A DNA stretch of 26,458 nt, from NCBI GenBank assembly GCA_966249405.1, contig CBINDO010000089.1, positions 1-26,458 on the forward strand, given 5' to 3'. Both the position numbers and the translations under genes were made by a program. This document shows, one piece after another, positions 1 to 7,024 of this stretch. The notes beneath the pieces are model-generated. The model did not search any database, was not told the origin of the DNA, and saw only the letters and a list, made by a program, of their open reading frames with translations. The first letter of the stretch is position 1. Each line of letters opens with the position of its first letter. This DNA comes from SZUA-265 sp966249405. GTDB taxonomy: Bacteria; Myxococcota_A; Polyangia; Polyangiales; Polyangiaceae.

Positions 1-804
1 CAGTCTCGACGGCAAGCCTGTCAGGCGGCTGGTAACACGTTCATCTTGGTTGCCGTCGATGACTGCATCCAAGGTGCACTGGAGCTCGAAGCTCAGCCAC
101 GACCCGAGGTGTTTCACGTGATTGAACAGCTCAAAGCCTTGGGGATCTCGCGCATGGCCATCGTTTCCGGTGACGACGAAGCACCGACGCGACGCCTCGC
201 GCGCGACCTCGGCCTGGCCGAGTACTTTCACAACGTGTTGCCGGGAGACAAGGCGCGCATCGTTGAGGAGCTGCGGGCTGCGGGACGCGTCGTCTGCTTC
301 GTCGGCGATGGCATCAACGACAGCATCGCGCTACAGAGCGCAGACGTAGCGATGTCGATCGCGGGCGCGAGCTCGATCGCCAAGGACGTCGCGGAGATCG
401 TGTTCGTCGACGGCAGTCTGCGACGGCTCGCGGAAGTCGTGGAGTTATCCCACCGGCTGAACACGAACTTGCGGCGCAGTTTGGCGATCTGCCTCGTGCC
501 GTCGGGGGTGAATCTGGTTGGGGCCTTTTTCCCGCAGTACAACGTGTTGACCGCGCTGTTGTTGAACAACGTGTTCTCAACGTTGGGGGTGAGCACGCAC
601 TTCTACGCGCGAAAACGCGCCGTCGCGACTGTCGACGAAGCACCAGGCTTGGTCCCGGCCGCGGATGCGCTGCCGCTCAGCGGTGACGAGGTCGTGACGG
701 AGGTGGAGGCAGAATCTCGTGTGCGGTGGCACCAGACCTCACTGGTTCGTGCCCTCCGCACCGCTATCGATCCGAGCCGCAGGGAGGAGTTGGTATCCGC
801 ATGA
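1..804 (+). CDS. P-type ATPase, heavy-metal type (C-terminal part; 5' end outside window)
   Basis: The reading frame is open from the first base, so this is the 3' part of a larger gene. It carries the end of the HAD phosphatase domain of a P-type cation pump: an SGD motif (nt 166-174), the PGDK lysine motif (about nt 241-252) and the hinge motif GDGIND (nt 304-321). In the hinge motif the usual Pro of GDGxNDxPAL is Ile. Two hydrophobic segments follow (about nt 480-600), as in the last membrane pair of P1B-type ATPases, then a charged tail of about 55 residues. The phosphorylated Asp (DKTGT) and metal-binding helices lie upstream and are not visible, so the transported ion is unknown. The stop overlaps the next start codon (ATGA, 801-804), indicating translational coupling with the flavoenzyme gene. 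Family assignment is firm; subtype is not. Confidence 0.9.
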   Translation, partial: QSRRQACQAAGNTFILVAVDDCIQGALELEAQPRPEVFHVIEQLKALGISRMAIVSGDDEAPTRRLARDLGLAEYFHNVLPGDKARIVEELRAAGRVVCFVGDGINDSIALQSADVAMSIAGASSIAKDVAEIVFVDGSLRRLAEVVELSHRLNTNLRRSLAICLVPSGVNLVGAFFPQYNVLTALLLNNVFSTLGVSTHFYARKRAVATVDEAPGLVPAADALPLSGDEVVTEVEAESRVRWHQTSLVRALRTAIDPSRREELVSA

Positions 805-2225
805 TTGAATCGTTGGAGAGACGTCGTTGTGAGTCGGTCGGTCCGAGTTCGGGGGTGACCCTCGCGGGCAATCGCGAGACTTCCACGTTCGAGATCGACC
901 GCCGTCCCGAATCACTCAGCGCGGCGTCACGCGACTTTGGGCATCTCGTATCGGGGCGCGCGGAGGGCATAACCTCGCCTCGCGACGTCGAGGAGCTAGT
1001 CGGGATAGTGCGCCACGCAAACGAGCACGGCATCGGCCTGACGCCGTGTGGGGTGAGAGGCAGCTGCGGGGGACAATCACTGCCCAACGGCGGTTTGTCG
1101 TTGGACCTCACGCGCATGTCGGATGTTGGTGACGTCGACGTGCAGCGGCGAACGATCGCGTGTGGCCCGGGCGCCACCTTACGCAGCGTCGCCGAGGCGA
1201 CGCTGCGCCATGGGTTTCTTCCCAACATCCTCTCGTTCAACCTGGATCTCACGGTCGGAGGGGTGCTTTCCGCAGCGGGATTTGGCGCGAACTGTCACCG
1301 ATTCGGGCCCGTGATCTCCAACGTGCCGAGTCTCGAAGTGGTAACCGGGGGCGGGCTGCGACTGCAGTGTTCTCGAGACCGCGATCCGGAGCTCTTCCAT
1401 GCGGTCTTGGGAGGACAAGGCCGGTGCGGCGTGATCAGTCGTGCCACGCTGGCGCTACGCGCGATCCAACCCAAGGTACGACTCTGGTCGCTCGTGTTTC
1501 ACGACCAGACGGCGTGGTTGGACGCCCAGCAGGCGCTGATTCGCAACGAACGCTGCGACCACCTGCAAGCGTTCCTGTGGGCTGGGCCGCAGCTACTACG
1601 CGCCACATCCAACGGCTTCGCTCCCAAGCAACAATGGAGCTACGGATTGTCCGTTGGAAGCGAGTATCCGAACAGCCCACCAGCTGACGAACACGTCGTC
1701 GGCGGTTTGAACGCAGCCGCAGTGCTCGCGCGAGACGACGCAGAGACGGCGCAGTTCATCGACCTCTATCGCGACCGGTTCGAGCAAATGCGTCGCACCC
1801 GCGCCTGGGAACGGAGACATCCTTGGATCGACTGCCTCCTCACGCCCGACATGCTGCGCGAAGCGCTGCCCAAGGTGCTCGAGATGTTGCCCCGTGGGGC
1901 CGGTGATGGACACCGCTTGGCGTGGATCCCAACGGCCAATTTGCCGAAGCTTTTCTCCGTTCCTGCGGGTGAGTGGGCCGTGATCCTGGCGGTGTTGCCC
2001 ACCAGCGTCGACGACTCGGTGTATGAAGAGACGGTCGCCAGCCTGGACGAAGTGCGTCGCTACCTGTGGGGCATCGGGGGCAAAGCTTATCTCGCCAACT
2101 GGTTTGGTCCCATGGACGAGGCCGGGTGGCGGCGGCACTTCGGCGCCCGTTTCGACGCTTGGATGGCAGCCAAGAACAAATACGACCCGAGAGGAGTCTT
2201 GCGGTCCGTGGCGTTCGGCGGCTGA
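801..2225 (+). CDS. FAD-linked oxidase, cytokinin dehydrogenase-like
   Basis: The 474-aa product resembles the PCMH/BBE-type FAD oxidases, closest by motif to cytokinin dehydrogenases. It has an N-terminal FAD domain (about residues 50-220), with TVGG (151-154), RFGPVISNV (167-175), LEVVTG (178-183) and ELFHAVLGG (197-205). The C-terminal substrate domain ends with a HFGARFDAW...YDPRGVL block as in CKX enzymes. The family normally links FAD to the His of a GRGHS motif. Here the aligned stretch reads GVRGSCGGQS (84-93) and the His position is Gly87, so FAD is probably non-covalent. The start at 801 is supported by AGGGAGGAG at 781-789 and by the ATGA overlap with the upstream ATPase gene. The substrate is not necessarily a cytokinin. 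Neighbours suggest oxidation of an amine or amino-acid-derived intermediate (inference). Confidence 0.88.
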   Translation: MIESLERRRCESVGPSSGVTLAGNRETSTFEIDRRPESLSAASRDFGHLVSGRAEGITSPRDVEELVGIVRHANEHGIGLTPCGVRGSCGGQSLPNGGLSLDLTRMSDVGDVDVQRRTIACGPGATLRSVAEATLRHGFLPNILSFNLDLTVGGVLSAAGFGANCHRFGPVISNVPSLEVVTGGGLRLQCSRDRDPELFHAVLGGQGRCGVISRATLALRAIQPKVRLWSLVFHDQTAWLDAQQALIRNERCDHLQAFLWAGPQLLRATSNGFAPKQQWSYGLSVGSEYPNSPPADEHVVGGLNAAAVLARDDAETAQFIDLYRDRFEQMRRTRAWERRHPWIDCLLTPDMLREALPKVLEMLPRGAGDGHRLAWIPTANLPKLFSVPAGEWAVILAVLPTSVDDSVYEETVASLDEVRRYLWGIGGKAYLANWFGPMDEAGWRRHFGARFDAWMAAKNKYDPRGVLRSVAFGG

Positions 2226-2259
2226 GGCGTCGCAAAAGTAAACGGAGGGAGGTTGAATC

Positions 2260-3450
2260 ATGATCGAAGCTGACTACGTGGTCGTCGGGGGCGGCATCAC
2301 GGGTGTGTGTGTCGCGTACTACTTGGCCAATCGCGGCCTCGACGTAATCCTCATCGAACGGGACGAGGTGGGGCCCGTTTCGCCGATCTCTAGTTCAGGC
2401 GAACACGCGCGGGCGTTCCGCAGCGCTTACGGCTCGAACCGCCGGATGACGCAACTATGCACGGAATCGCTGGCGCTGTGGAAGCAGTTCGAAGTCCAGG
2501 GCGACGTCGAGTTGTTCGTGCCCTCGCGAATGCTCGTGTTCGGGGCTCACGAGTCGTCGACACTGAGGCGGTGGAAGAACCCGGCGAATGGACGCTTCGC
2601 AGCGGACAGCGCCTATGTGATGAACGGCTTTGGTTTGCCACACCGGTTGCTCAGCAAAGCTGAAGTGGTCGAACGGTATCCGCAGATTGCTGGTAACGAC
2701 ACCTACGACCACGCCATCCTGGACGAAACGGCGGGGTTCATCCACGCTCGCAAAGCCGTGAAGGCGATCGGTGCGTTGGCACGGCGCGCGGGGGCCTCCG
2801 TGCTCGAGTACACCGCCGTCGAGCAGTGCGTGCGCCGCGGTGAAACCGTCGAGCGCCTCATCACTAGCCGCGGTGACGTGTTGCCAAAGAAGGGCGTCGT
2901 CTTCGCGGCGGGTTACATGAACTCCGGCCTGGTGCCGGAGTTGCATGACAAGACGCGGGTGACCGAACATCAGATCCTGTATTTCAGACCGCCAGACCCG
3001 AACGCCTATCTGCCGTCCGCGTTTCCCATCGTAGTCGACGTGAACACGTGGCGATATGTCTTCCCGGTGCACGGCCCAGGTCTCATGAAGGTCGTGGATG
3101 ACGATAAGTACGACGAACGCCGTTGGGTGAAGGAACCCCATCGCCTCGACGCGTGCACCGACGTCGAATCCTTCCGCGACGACGCTCGCGAGTTTCTCTC
3201 TAGCTTCGTTCCTCAGCTCGTCAACTCGGAAGAGGCAGGCAGCAACGTCTGCAGGTACACGAACACCGTCGACGGCAACTACTTGATCTACAAGCGCGGC
3301 AATTCGGTCGTCTTGTCTGCATGTTCGGGCCACGGCTTCAAGAACGCTCCAATGACGGCGCGGTTGGCCGTTTCACTGGTCGAACCCATCAACGAGAAAC
3401 TCAGTCACTCGCCTTCAGAATTCGGATATCAATATGCCAACCCTTTCTAA
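2260..3450 (+). CDS. FAD-dependent amine oxidoreductase, sarcosine/N-methyltryptophan oxidase-like (DAO family)
   Basis: The 396-aa product has the DAO fold. An N-terminal dinucleotide motif, VGGGITG (9-15), is followed by a beta strand ending in the acidic residue of LIERD (31-35). Near the C terminus is SGHGFK (356-361), the signature of monomeric sarcosine oxidase and N-methyltryptophan oxidase. Cys331, in CRYTNT, sits where those enzymes attach FAD through an 8-alpha-S-cysteinyl bond, so covalent flavin is likely. Length matches the family (about 370-400 aa). The expected reaction is oxidation of a secondary or N-methylated amine by O2 with release of H2O2; the substrate is unknown. The start has a strong GGAGGGAGGT ribosome site 6 bases upstream. 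The gene follows the CKX-like gene by 34 bases, and its end overlaps the methyltransferase gene by 17 bases. Confidence 0.9.
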   Translation: MIEADYVVVGGGITGVCVAYYLANRGLDVILIERDEVGPVSPISSSGEHARAFRSAYGSNRRMTQLCTESLALWKQFEVQGDVELFVPSRMLVFGAHESSTLRRWKNPANGRFAADSAYVMNGFGLPHRLLSKAEVVERYPQIAGNDTYDHAILDETAGFIHARKAVKAIGALARRAGASVLEYTAVEQCVRRGETVERLITSRGDVLPKKGVVFAAGYMNSGLVPELHDKTRVTEHQILYFRPPDPNAYLPSAFPIVVDVNTWRYVFPVHGPGLMKVVDDDKYDERRWVKEPHRLDACTDVESFRDDAREFLSSFVPQLVNSEEAGSNVCRYTNTVDGNYLIYKRGNSVVLSACSGHGFKNAPMTARLAVSLVEPINEKLSHSPSEFGYQYANPF

Positions 3451-4591
3451 TCAAGCCCCGGTCGTCGAAGAGCACTTGCCGACCGTCGTGTCTGAACCGC
3501 CTACGAGCGCGGCCAACCTCAACGCACGTCGCGCACCAGGTTCCAGTCATGATTGGTACCACGGCTACGAGATGGGCACTACGTTCTGTAGGCTCACCGA
3601 GCTGCTGGCCGCTACGCCGGGTAGCAAGATTGACAAAGAACTGCGTTGTCTGGAGCGAGCGTTGCAGGTCGACGTCATGAAGTCGCTTCGGGTCAACGAC
3701 GTGAACGTCGTCGACCTCGGGACGGGCGACGGCATCAAGACCGCAATGGTGATCGCGGCTCTGCGCAGCGCCGGCATGCGATCCGTGCGATACGTGCCTG
3801 TCGACACGAACCCGCACATCGCGCGGTATGCGAGTTTCACGATTCTTGGCAGAGGTAAACGAACCTGGACCAAACACGACGCCGAGCTCGTCTTTGGTCC
3901 CCTCGGCACGGAACAATTGGCACAGGCAGAGATCGCCGATCCCGACGCCATCGCGATCGAGAAGTTGGTGCGCCTGTCGACGTTCGTATCGATGCAGAGT
4001 CAGCTGTTTACGCAAGGGGGGGTCACTGTGCCCATGTCTGGGCTGCGCGTCGACTTCATCACCGAGTTGCACAAGGTCGTGGCCACACGCAGCGCCTTCG
4101 ACGCCGAGGGCCTCAACTTGTTCTGTCTTCTGGGCAACACACTGGGCAATTGCTCGCTCGAGCAACGGCAGAGCTTCTTGGAGCGACTGTACCGACAGAT
4201 GCGGATCCAGGATCGGCTGCTGCTCGGTGTGAGTCTGCGGCCCGCCGGCGGACGTTTCGTAGCAGAACACGAGCAGGCGCTGGTGCGCGAGCACTTGCCG
4301 GCAGAGGTGTTCATGCGGCTCGGCGCAGAGGAGAGCACGATGCCTTTTCGTGTCGGTTACGACCCAGCTACCCATTGCATGACCTACGGATTCGAGCGTC
4401 GTGACGGTTCGATTCAAGACATGGGATTCTCCCACCTCTTCGACCCCGAAAAGCTGATCGAAGAACTAAAAGAGGCCGGCTTGCGCGTTACGACGAGCCA
4501 CGTCTACCCACGCATTAGTCGAAGTATACCCGGCAGATACAACGACTTCGAGCCTCGGTACGCCACCTTGCTGGTACAGCGCGCACGTTGA
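3434..4591 (+). CDS. EgtD-like SAM-dependent methyltransferase (Methyltransf_33 family)
   Basis: The 385-aa product has SAM-binding motif I VVDLGTGDG (92-100), the ribose-contacting acidic motif YVPVDTN (120-126) and LLGNTLGN (232-239). The last motif is characteristic of the histidine N-alpha-methyltransferase EgtD and of fungal dimethylallyltryptophan N-methyltransferases. About 50 residues of N-terminal extension make it longer than typical EgtD (about 320 aa). No EgtB-like sulfoxide synthase or EgtC is nearby, so ergothioneine synthesis is not indicated. N-methylation of an amino acid or amine is the family-based expectation. The start lies inside the oxidase gene, 17 bases before its end, with no clear Shine-Dalgarno, which suggests translation by re-initiation. 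Pairing an N-methyltransferase with an N-methyl-amine-oxidase relative suggests they share an intermediate (inference). Confidence 0.85.
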   Translation: MPTLSNQAPVVEEHLPTVVSEPPTSAANLNARRAPGSSHDWYHGYEMGTTFCRLTELLAATPGSKIDKELRCLERALQVDVMKSLRVNDVNVVDLGTGDGIKTAMVIAALRSAGMRSVRYVPVDTNPHIARYASFTILGRGKRTWTKHDAELVFGPLGTEQLAQAEIADPDAIAIEKLVRLSTFVSMQSQLFTQGGVTVPMSGLRVDFITELHKVVATRSAFDAEGLNLFCLLGNTLGNCSLEQRQSFLERLYRQMRIQDRLLLGVSLRPAGGRFVAEHEQALVREHLPAEVFMRLGAEESTMPFRVGYDPATHCMTYGFERRDGSIQDMGFSHLFDPEKLIEELKEAGLRVTTSHVYPRISRSIPGRYNDFEPRYATLLVQRAR

Positions 4592-4602
4592 GGAGTAGCG
4601 GT

Positions 4603-5100
4603 ATGGAGATCGATGACGTACGGCTTCACATTGGGCAATGGATCAAGAGCGTGTTGAGCGTCCCTTCGCCGATGTTCAACAACTTGCCGCCGTGCCCCTA
4701 CAGCCGCGAGGCGTGGTTCAATGACAAAGTCGACCTGAGGTTGGTTTCGGCCTCGGTTCTTCCGGAGACGATCCTGGAGATCGGTCGTGGTTGGGACGAC
4801 AGCCACGTCCTCGTGTTGCTCGCTGGCGACCGGTCACAGGTCACGCCCGAGGAGATCGCGCGTCGAATGACGTCAGTGAACGTCGCGTTGGAGCCTTGGG
4901 ATCTGATCTCGTTCTTCGACCACCCGGATACCACCGATGCGAAGTTTCGAGTAGCGAGCAGCAACGGCAAGTATCTGTTGGCAGGGATTCAACGCCTGGG
5001 CGCGTTCGTGCAAGCCGCCAAACCGCTCTACAAGCGCAGCTACTTCGATAAGGCGACCAAGCAGTTCTCGACGGAGAAACATCTGGGCAAACAGGCATGA
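4603..5100 (+). CDS. Unrecognised 165-aa protein with CPYS motif
   Basis: I do not recognise the family. The soluble 165-aa product has no signal peptide or membrane segment. Its N-terminal third holds a PPCPYSREAW motif, with a single Cys at about residue 31. The middle is acidic and hydrophobic, and the C-terminal third is basic (KRSYFDKATKQF). The ATG at 4603 is preferred over a TTG at 4588 because AGGAG (4590-4594) precedes it at good spacing. The gene begins 11 bases after the methyltransferase stop, so it is clearly part of the same operon. An accessory or cyclase-like role in the pathway is conceivable, but nothing in the sequence demonstrates it. Confidence 0.8.
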   Translation: MEIDDVRLHIGQWIKSVLSVPSPMFNNLPPCPYSREAWFNDKVDLRLVSASVLPETILEIGRGWDDSHVLVLLAGDRSQVTPEEIARRMTSVNVALEPWDLISFFDHPDTTDAKFRVASSNGKYLLAGIQRLGAFVQAAKPLYKRSYFDKATKQFSTEKHLGKQA

Positions 5101-5104
5101 GCAC

Positions 5105-5134
5105 GCCGGAGCTCGACTGTGTCGTAGCTCCGGC
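5105..5134 (+). terminator. Strong hairpin inside the operon (attenuator or processing site)
   Basis: GCCGGAGCT (5105-5113) pairs perfectly with AGCTCCGGC (5126-5134). The enclosed CGAC (5114-5117) and GTCG (5121-5124) extend the stem to 13 bp with a TGT loop and a one-base bulge. A self-complementary GCGCCGGCGC follows at 5136-5145. No T tract follows, so it is not a classical intrinsic terminator. It lies between the 165-aa gene and the ligase gene and could lower or separate expression of the latter. Confidence 0.5.
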
Positions 5135-5173
5135 AGCGCCGGCGCACAGACTCGGACAGGAAAGGCAGAGGGG

Positions 5174-6478
5174 ATGAATTCGTTCGAAACATGCTCCATC
5201 GACAGGATGGAAGAGCTGCAGTTGCAGCAGTTCAAAACATATCTCGGTGACGTTCTGGCTGGTTCTATCTACTACGCCCGCGTCTTTCGTGAGGCGCGTC
5301 TGAGCGTCGAAGACATCACGTCGTGGCGAGACTTGCACCGGATCCCGGCGCTCGAGACCAAGACTGTCGTGGAGAGAAACAACGAGCTCGTCGCCGTTCC
5401 CAAAGCGCGGCTACGCCGGGTCATGGTCTCTGGAGGAACGACGGGCCATCCGAAGGTGTGTTTCTTGAGCGACAATCAGTCGGAGATAGTGGAGACCTGG
5501 GCGGCGGTATGGCAGGCGGCCGAGCTGACGAAGGACGATGTGGCGGCCGTTCTGTGTCCGTTGCCACTCGCTTCCGGAATCATCATCACCGAAATGTTGG
5601 AGTCGATCGGGTGTGCGACGTTACCGTTGGGTCTGACGACGCCTCCGGAGTTTGCAGCGCGCTTGATGCGGACGCTGGGCGCTACCGTGATTACGACGCA
5701 ACCGTCCACACTCAGTCATTTTACCGAGCAGCTCCGCGGCCTGGACGTACAACCTCACAGCCTCCAGATCCGCAAGATCTTCCTAGGCTCCGAGGTGTTG
5801 ACGGCCAAGACGCGGCGGCGGGTGGAGCGCGAGTGGGGGGCTGAGGTGTTCGACACGAGCGGGTCATCCGAAGTTGGGATGATTGGTTCCGAGTGTACAC
5901 AGCACGACGGGCACCACTTGGCCGTCGGCTCTGCGCACTTCGAGGTACTCGACGCCTCGACGGGTGAGCCGCTTCGCGAGGGGGTGGGGCGTCTGTTCGT
6001 GACGACGCTGCTCAATCTTGGGCTACCACTCATTCGCTACGACATGAAAGACGTGGTGCGGATCTCTCACCAACCTTGTCGTTGTGGACGGACGACCCCG
6101 CGCATCTGGTTCATGGGCAGATCTGACGATCGCGTGACGCTCAAGACGGGGGTCAAGTTGCACTCGTATCAACTGGACAGCGCGTTCGGCGACATCGATG
6201 CACTAACTACGTCGTACAACGTCATCATCACCGGCGACGAGCGGCGAGATCGAGTCAAGGTGGTGATGGAGGTCGAGCCGACGGCACTGCGCGATCGCAA
6301 CCTCCGCGAAGCAGTCGTTCGAGCGGTGATCAAGTCGTCCGTCGATTTCGACGAGATCTACACGGCAGGTCTCGTCGAGTTACCCGAAGTGGAGTTCGTT
6401 GCAATTGGTACCTTGGAGCGCACCCCACGGGGCAAAATCAAGGACCGATTCAAAGACCAACGCGCCGTCACCACGTGA
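5174..6478 (+). CDS. AMP-forming carboxylate ligase, phenylacetate-CoA ligase (PaaK)-like
   Basis: The 434-aa product has the adenylate-forming-enzyme motifs in order. They are the phosphate loop SGGTTGHPK (86-94), DTSGSSEVG (228-235), RYDMKD (288-293), CRCGRTTPR (302-310), the hinge GRSDDR (315-320), and a C-terminal RGKIKDR (419-425) carrying the candidate catalytic lysine. This matches PaaK-type acyl/aryl-CoA ligases in order and length. It should activate a carboxylate as acyl-AMP and transfer it to CoA or another nucleophile. The acid cannot be read from sequence. AAAGG at 5160-5164 precedes the start; an internal ATG at 5207 is an alternative. No acyl-carrier protein or NRPS module is visible nearby, so a free CoA or amide product is more likely than carrier loading (inference). 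Confidence 0.9.
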   Translation: MNSFETCSIDRMEELQLQQFKTYLGDVLAGSIYYARVFREARLSVEDITSWRDLHRIPALETKTVVERNNELVAVPKARLRRVMVSGGTTGHPKVCFLSDNQSEIVETWAAVWQAAELTKDDVAAVLCPLPLASGIIITEMLESIGCATLPLGLTTPPEFAARLMRTLGATVITTQPSTLSHFTEQLRGLDVQPHSLQIRKIFLGSEVLTAKTRRRVEREWGAEVFDTSGSSEVGMIGSECTQHDGHHLAVGSAHFEVLDASTGEPLREGVGRLFVTTLLNLGLPLIRYDMKDVVRISHQPCRCGRTTPRIWFMGRSDDRVTLKTGVKLHSYQLDSAFGDIDALTTSYNVIITGDERRDRVKVVMEVEPTALRDRNLREAVVRAVIKSSVDFDEIYTAGLVELPEVEFVAIGTLERTPRGKIKDRFKDQRAVTT

Positions 6479-6573
6479 CGTCAGCGTGAAACCCTGAGCT
6501 TTGGCGATGGTCGCCAGACTCTGCAAGGACGCCCCGAGCCAACCAGTGGTGGGGACATAGGAATGGAGAACAA

Positions 6574-6888
6574 ATGACAACACACGACGTGCACAAGAAG
6601 GAAGGGTCGACGCCCTCGCTGAGCGCTCCTCCGTCTGACGATGGAATTCAGACCGCTGCGAGAGGCATCAAGTTGGTCGCCGAGTTGGCTGTGCCGGGAG
6701 CAAGCTTGCTCGCGGACGGCAGGCTCGCCGAAGGAGGCCTGCATCTGGCTGCGGGCGTGGCAGCAAGAATGTTGTTCGGGCCAATTGGGTTCGTGTTGGT
6801 TGCGGCGAATTCGTATACGCGCTCGGTTACCGGCAAGAGCATTCACCAGCACCTCGGCAAGTCGATCGCGGGAGCAAAGGGCCATTGA
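6574..6888 (+). CDS. Small 104-aa protein with hydrophobic central region
   Basis: I cannot assign a family. After a polar N terminus (about 28 residues) comes a mainly hydrophobic, Gly/Ala-rich region (about 30-85) with VAELAVPGASLL and MLFGPIGFVLVAANS. This could be two short membrane-associating helices. The C terminus is basic and ends in GKSIHQHLGKS. The start is supported by GGAG at 6562-6565. The gene lies 95 bases after the ligase gene on the same strand and may be the last gene of the operon. The inverted repeat 25 bases beyond its stop fits an operon end. Confidence 0.7.
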   Translation: MTTHDVHKKEGSTPSLSAPPSDDGIQTAARGIKLVAELAVPGASLLADGRLAEGGLHLAAGVAARMLFGPIGFVLVAANSYTRSVTGKSIHQHLGKSIAGAKGH

Positions 6889-6913
6889 GCGTGCCAACGA
6901 TGGGCTGATGTTG

Positions 6914-6948
6914 GTCCACGAAGCGGCGGTTCACGCCGCTTCGTGGAC
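6914..6948. terminator. Perfect 15-bp inverted repeat between convergent genes
   Basis: GTCCACGAAGCGGCG (6914-6928) is followed by a GTTCA loop and its exact reverse complement (6934-6948). It lies between the + strand 104-aa gene and the end of the leftward short-chain dehydrogenase gene. Such a long perfect stem is probably a bidirectional transcription terminator, although no T run follows on either side. Confidence 0.65.
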
Positions 6949-7024
6949 GCACGAAAGTGTCGACGGCACACACCACGTCTGTCAGTCTCGAGTTCGTGGT
7001 GGATTGCCGACGGAGTCGCTGCCG

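Noticed and set aside
801..2225. True cytokinin dehydrogenase
   Set aside because: Motifs place it in the superfamily, but the FAD-linking His is absent and the operon context does not involve cytokinins.
2455..3333. Long open frame of 292 codons on the - strand opposite the amine-oxidase gene
   Set aside because: Composition is typical of an antisense frame in GC-rich DNA, no motifs are visible, and it lies wholly within a clearly conserved gene.
3401..4435. Long open frame of 344 codons on the - strand opposite the methyltransferase gene
   Set aside because: The opposite strand encodes intact SAM-binding motifs; the antisense product is His/Arg-rich with no recognisable domain.
3434..4591. 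Ergothioneine biosynthesis gene egtD
   Set aside because: Only family-level motifs match. There is no EgtB/EgtC gene nearby and the length and context differ, so the symbol is not given.
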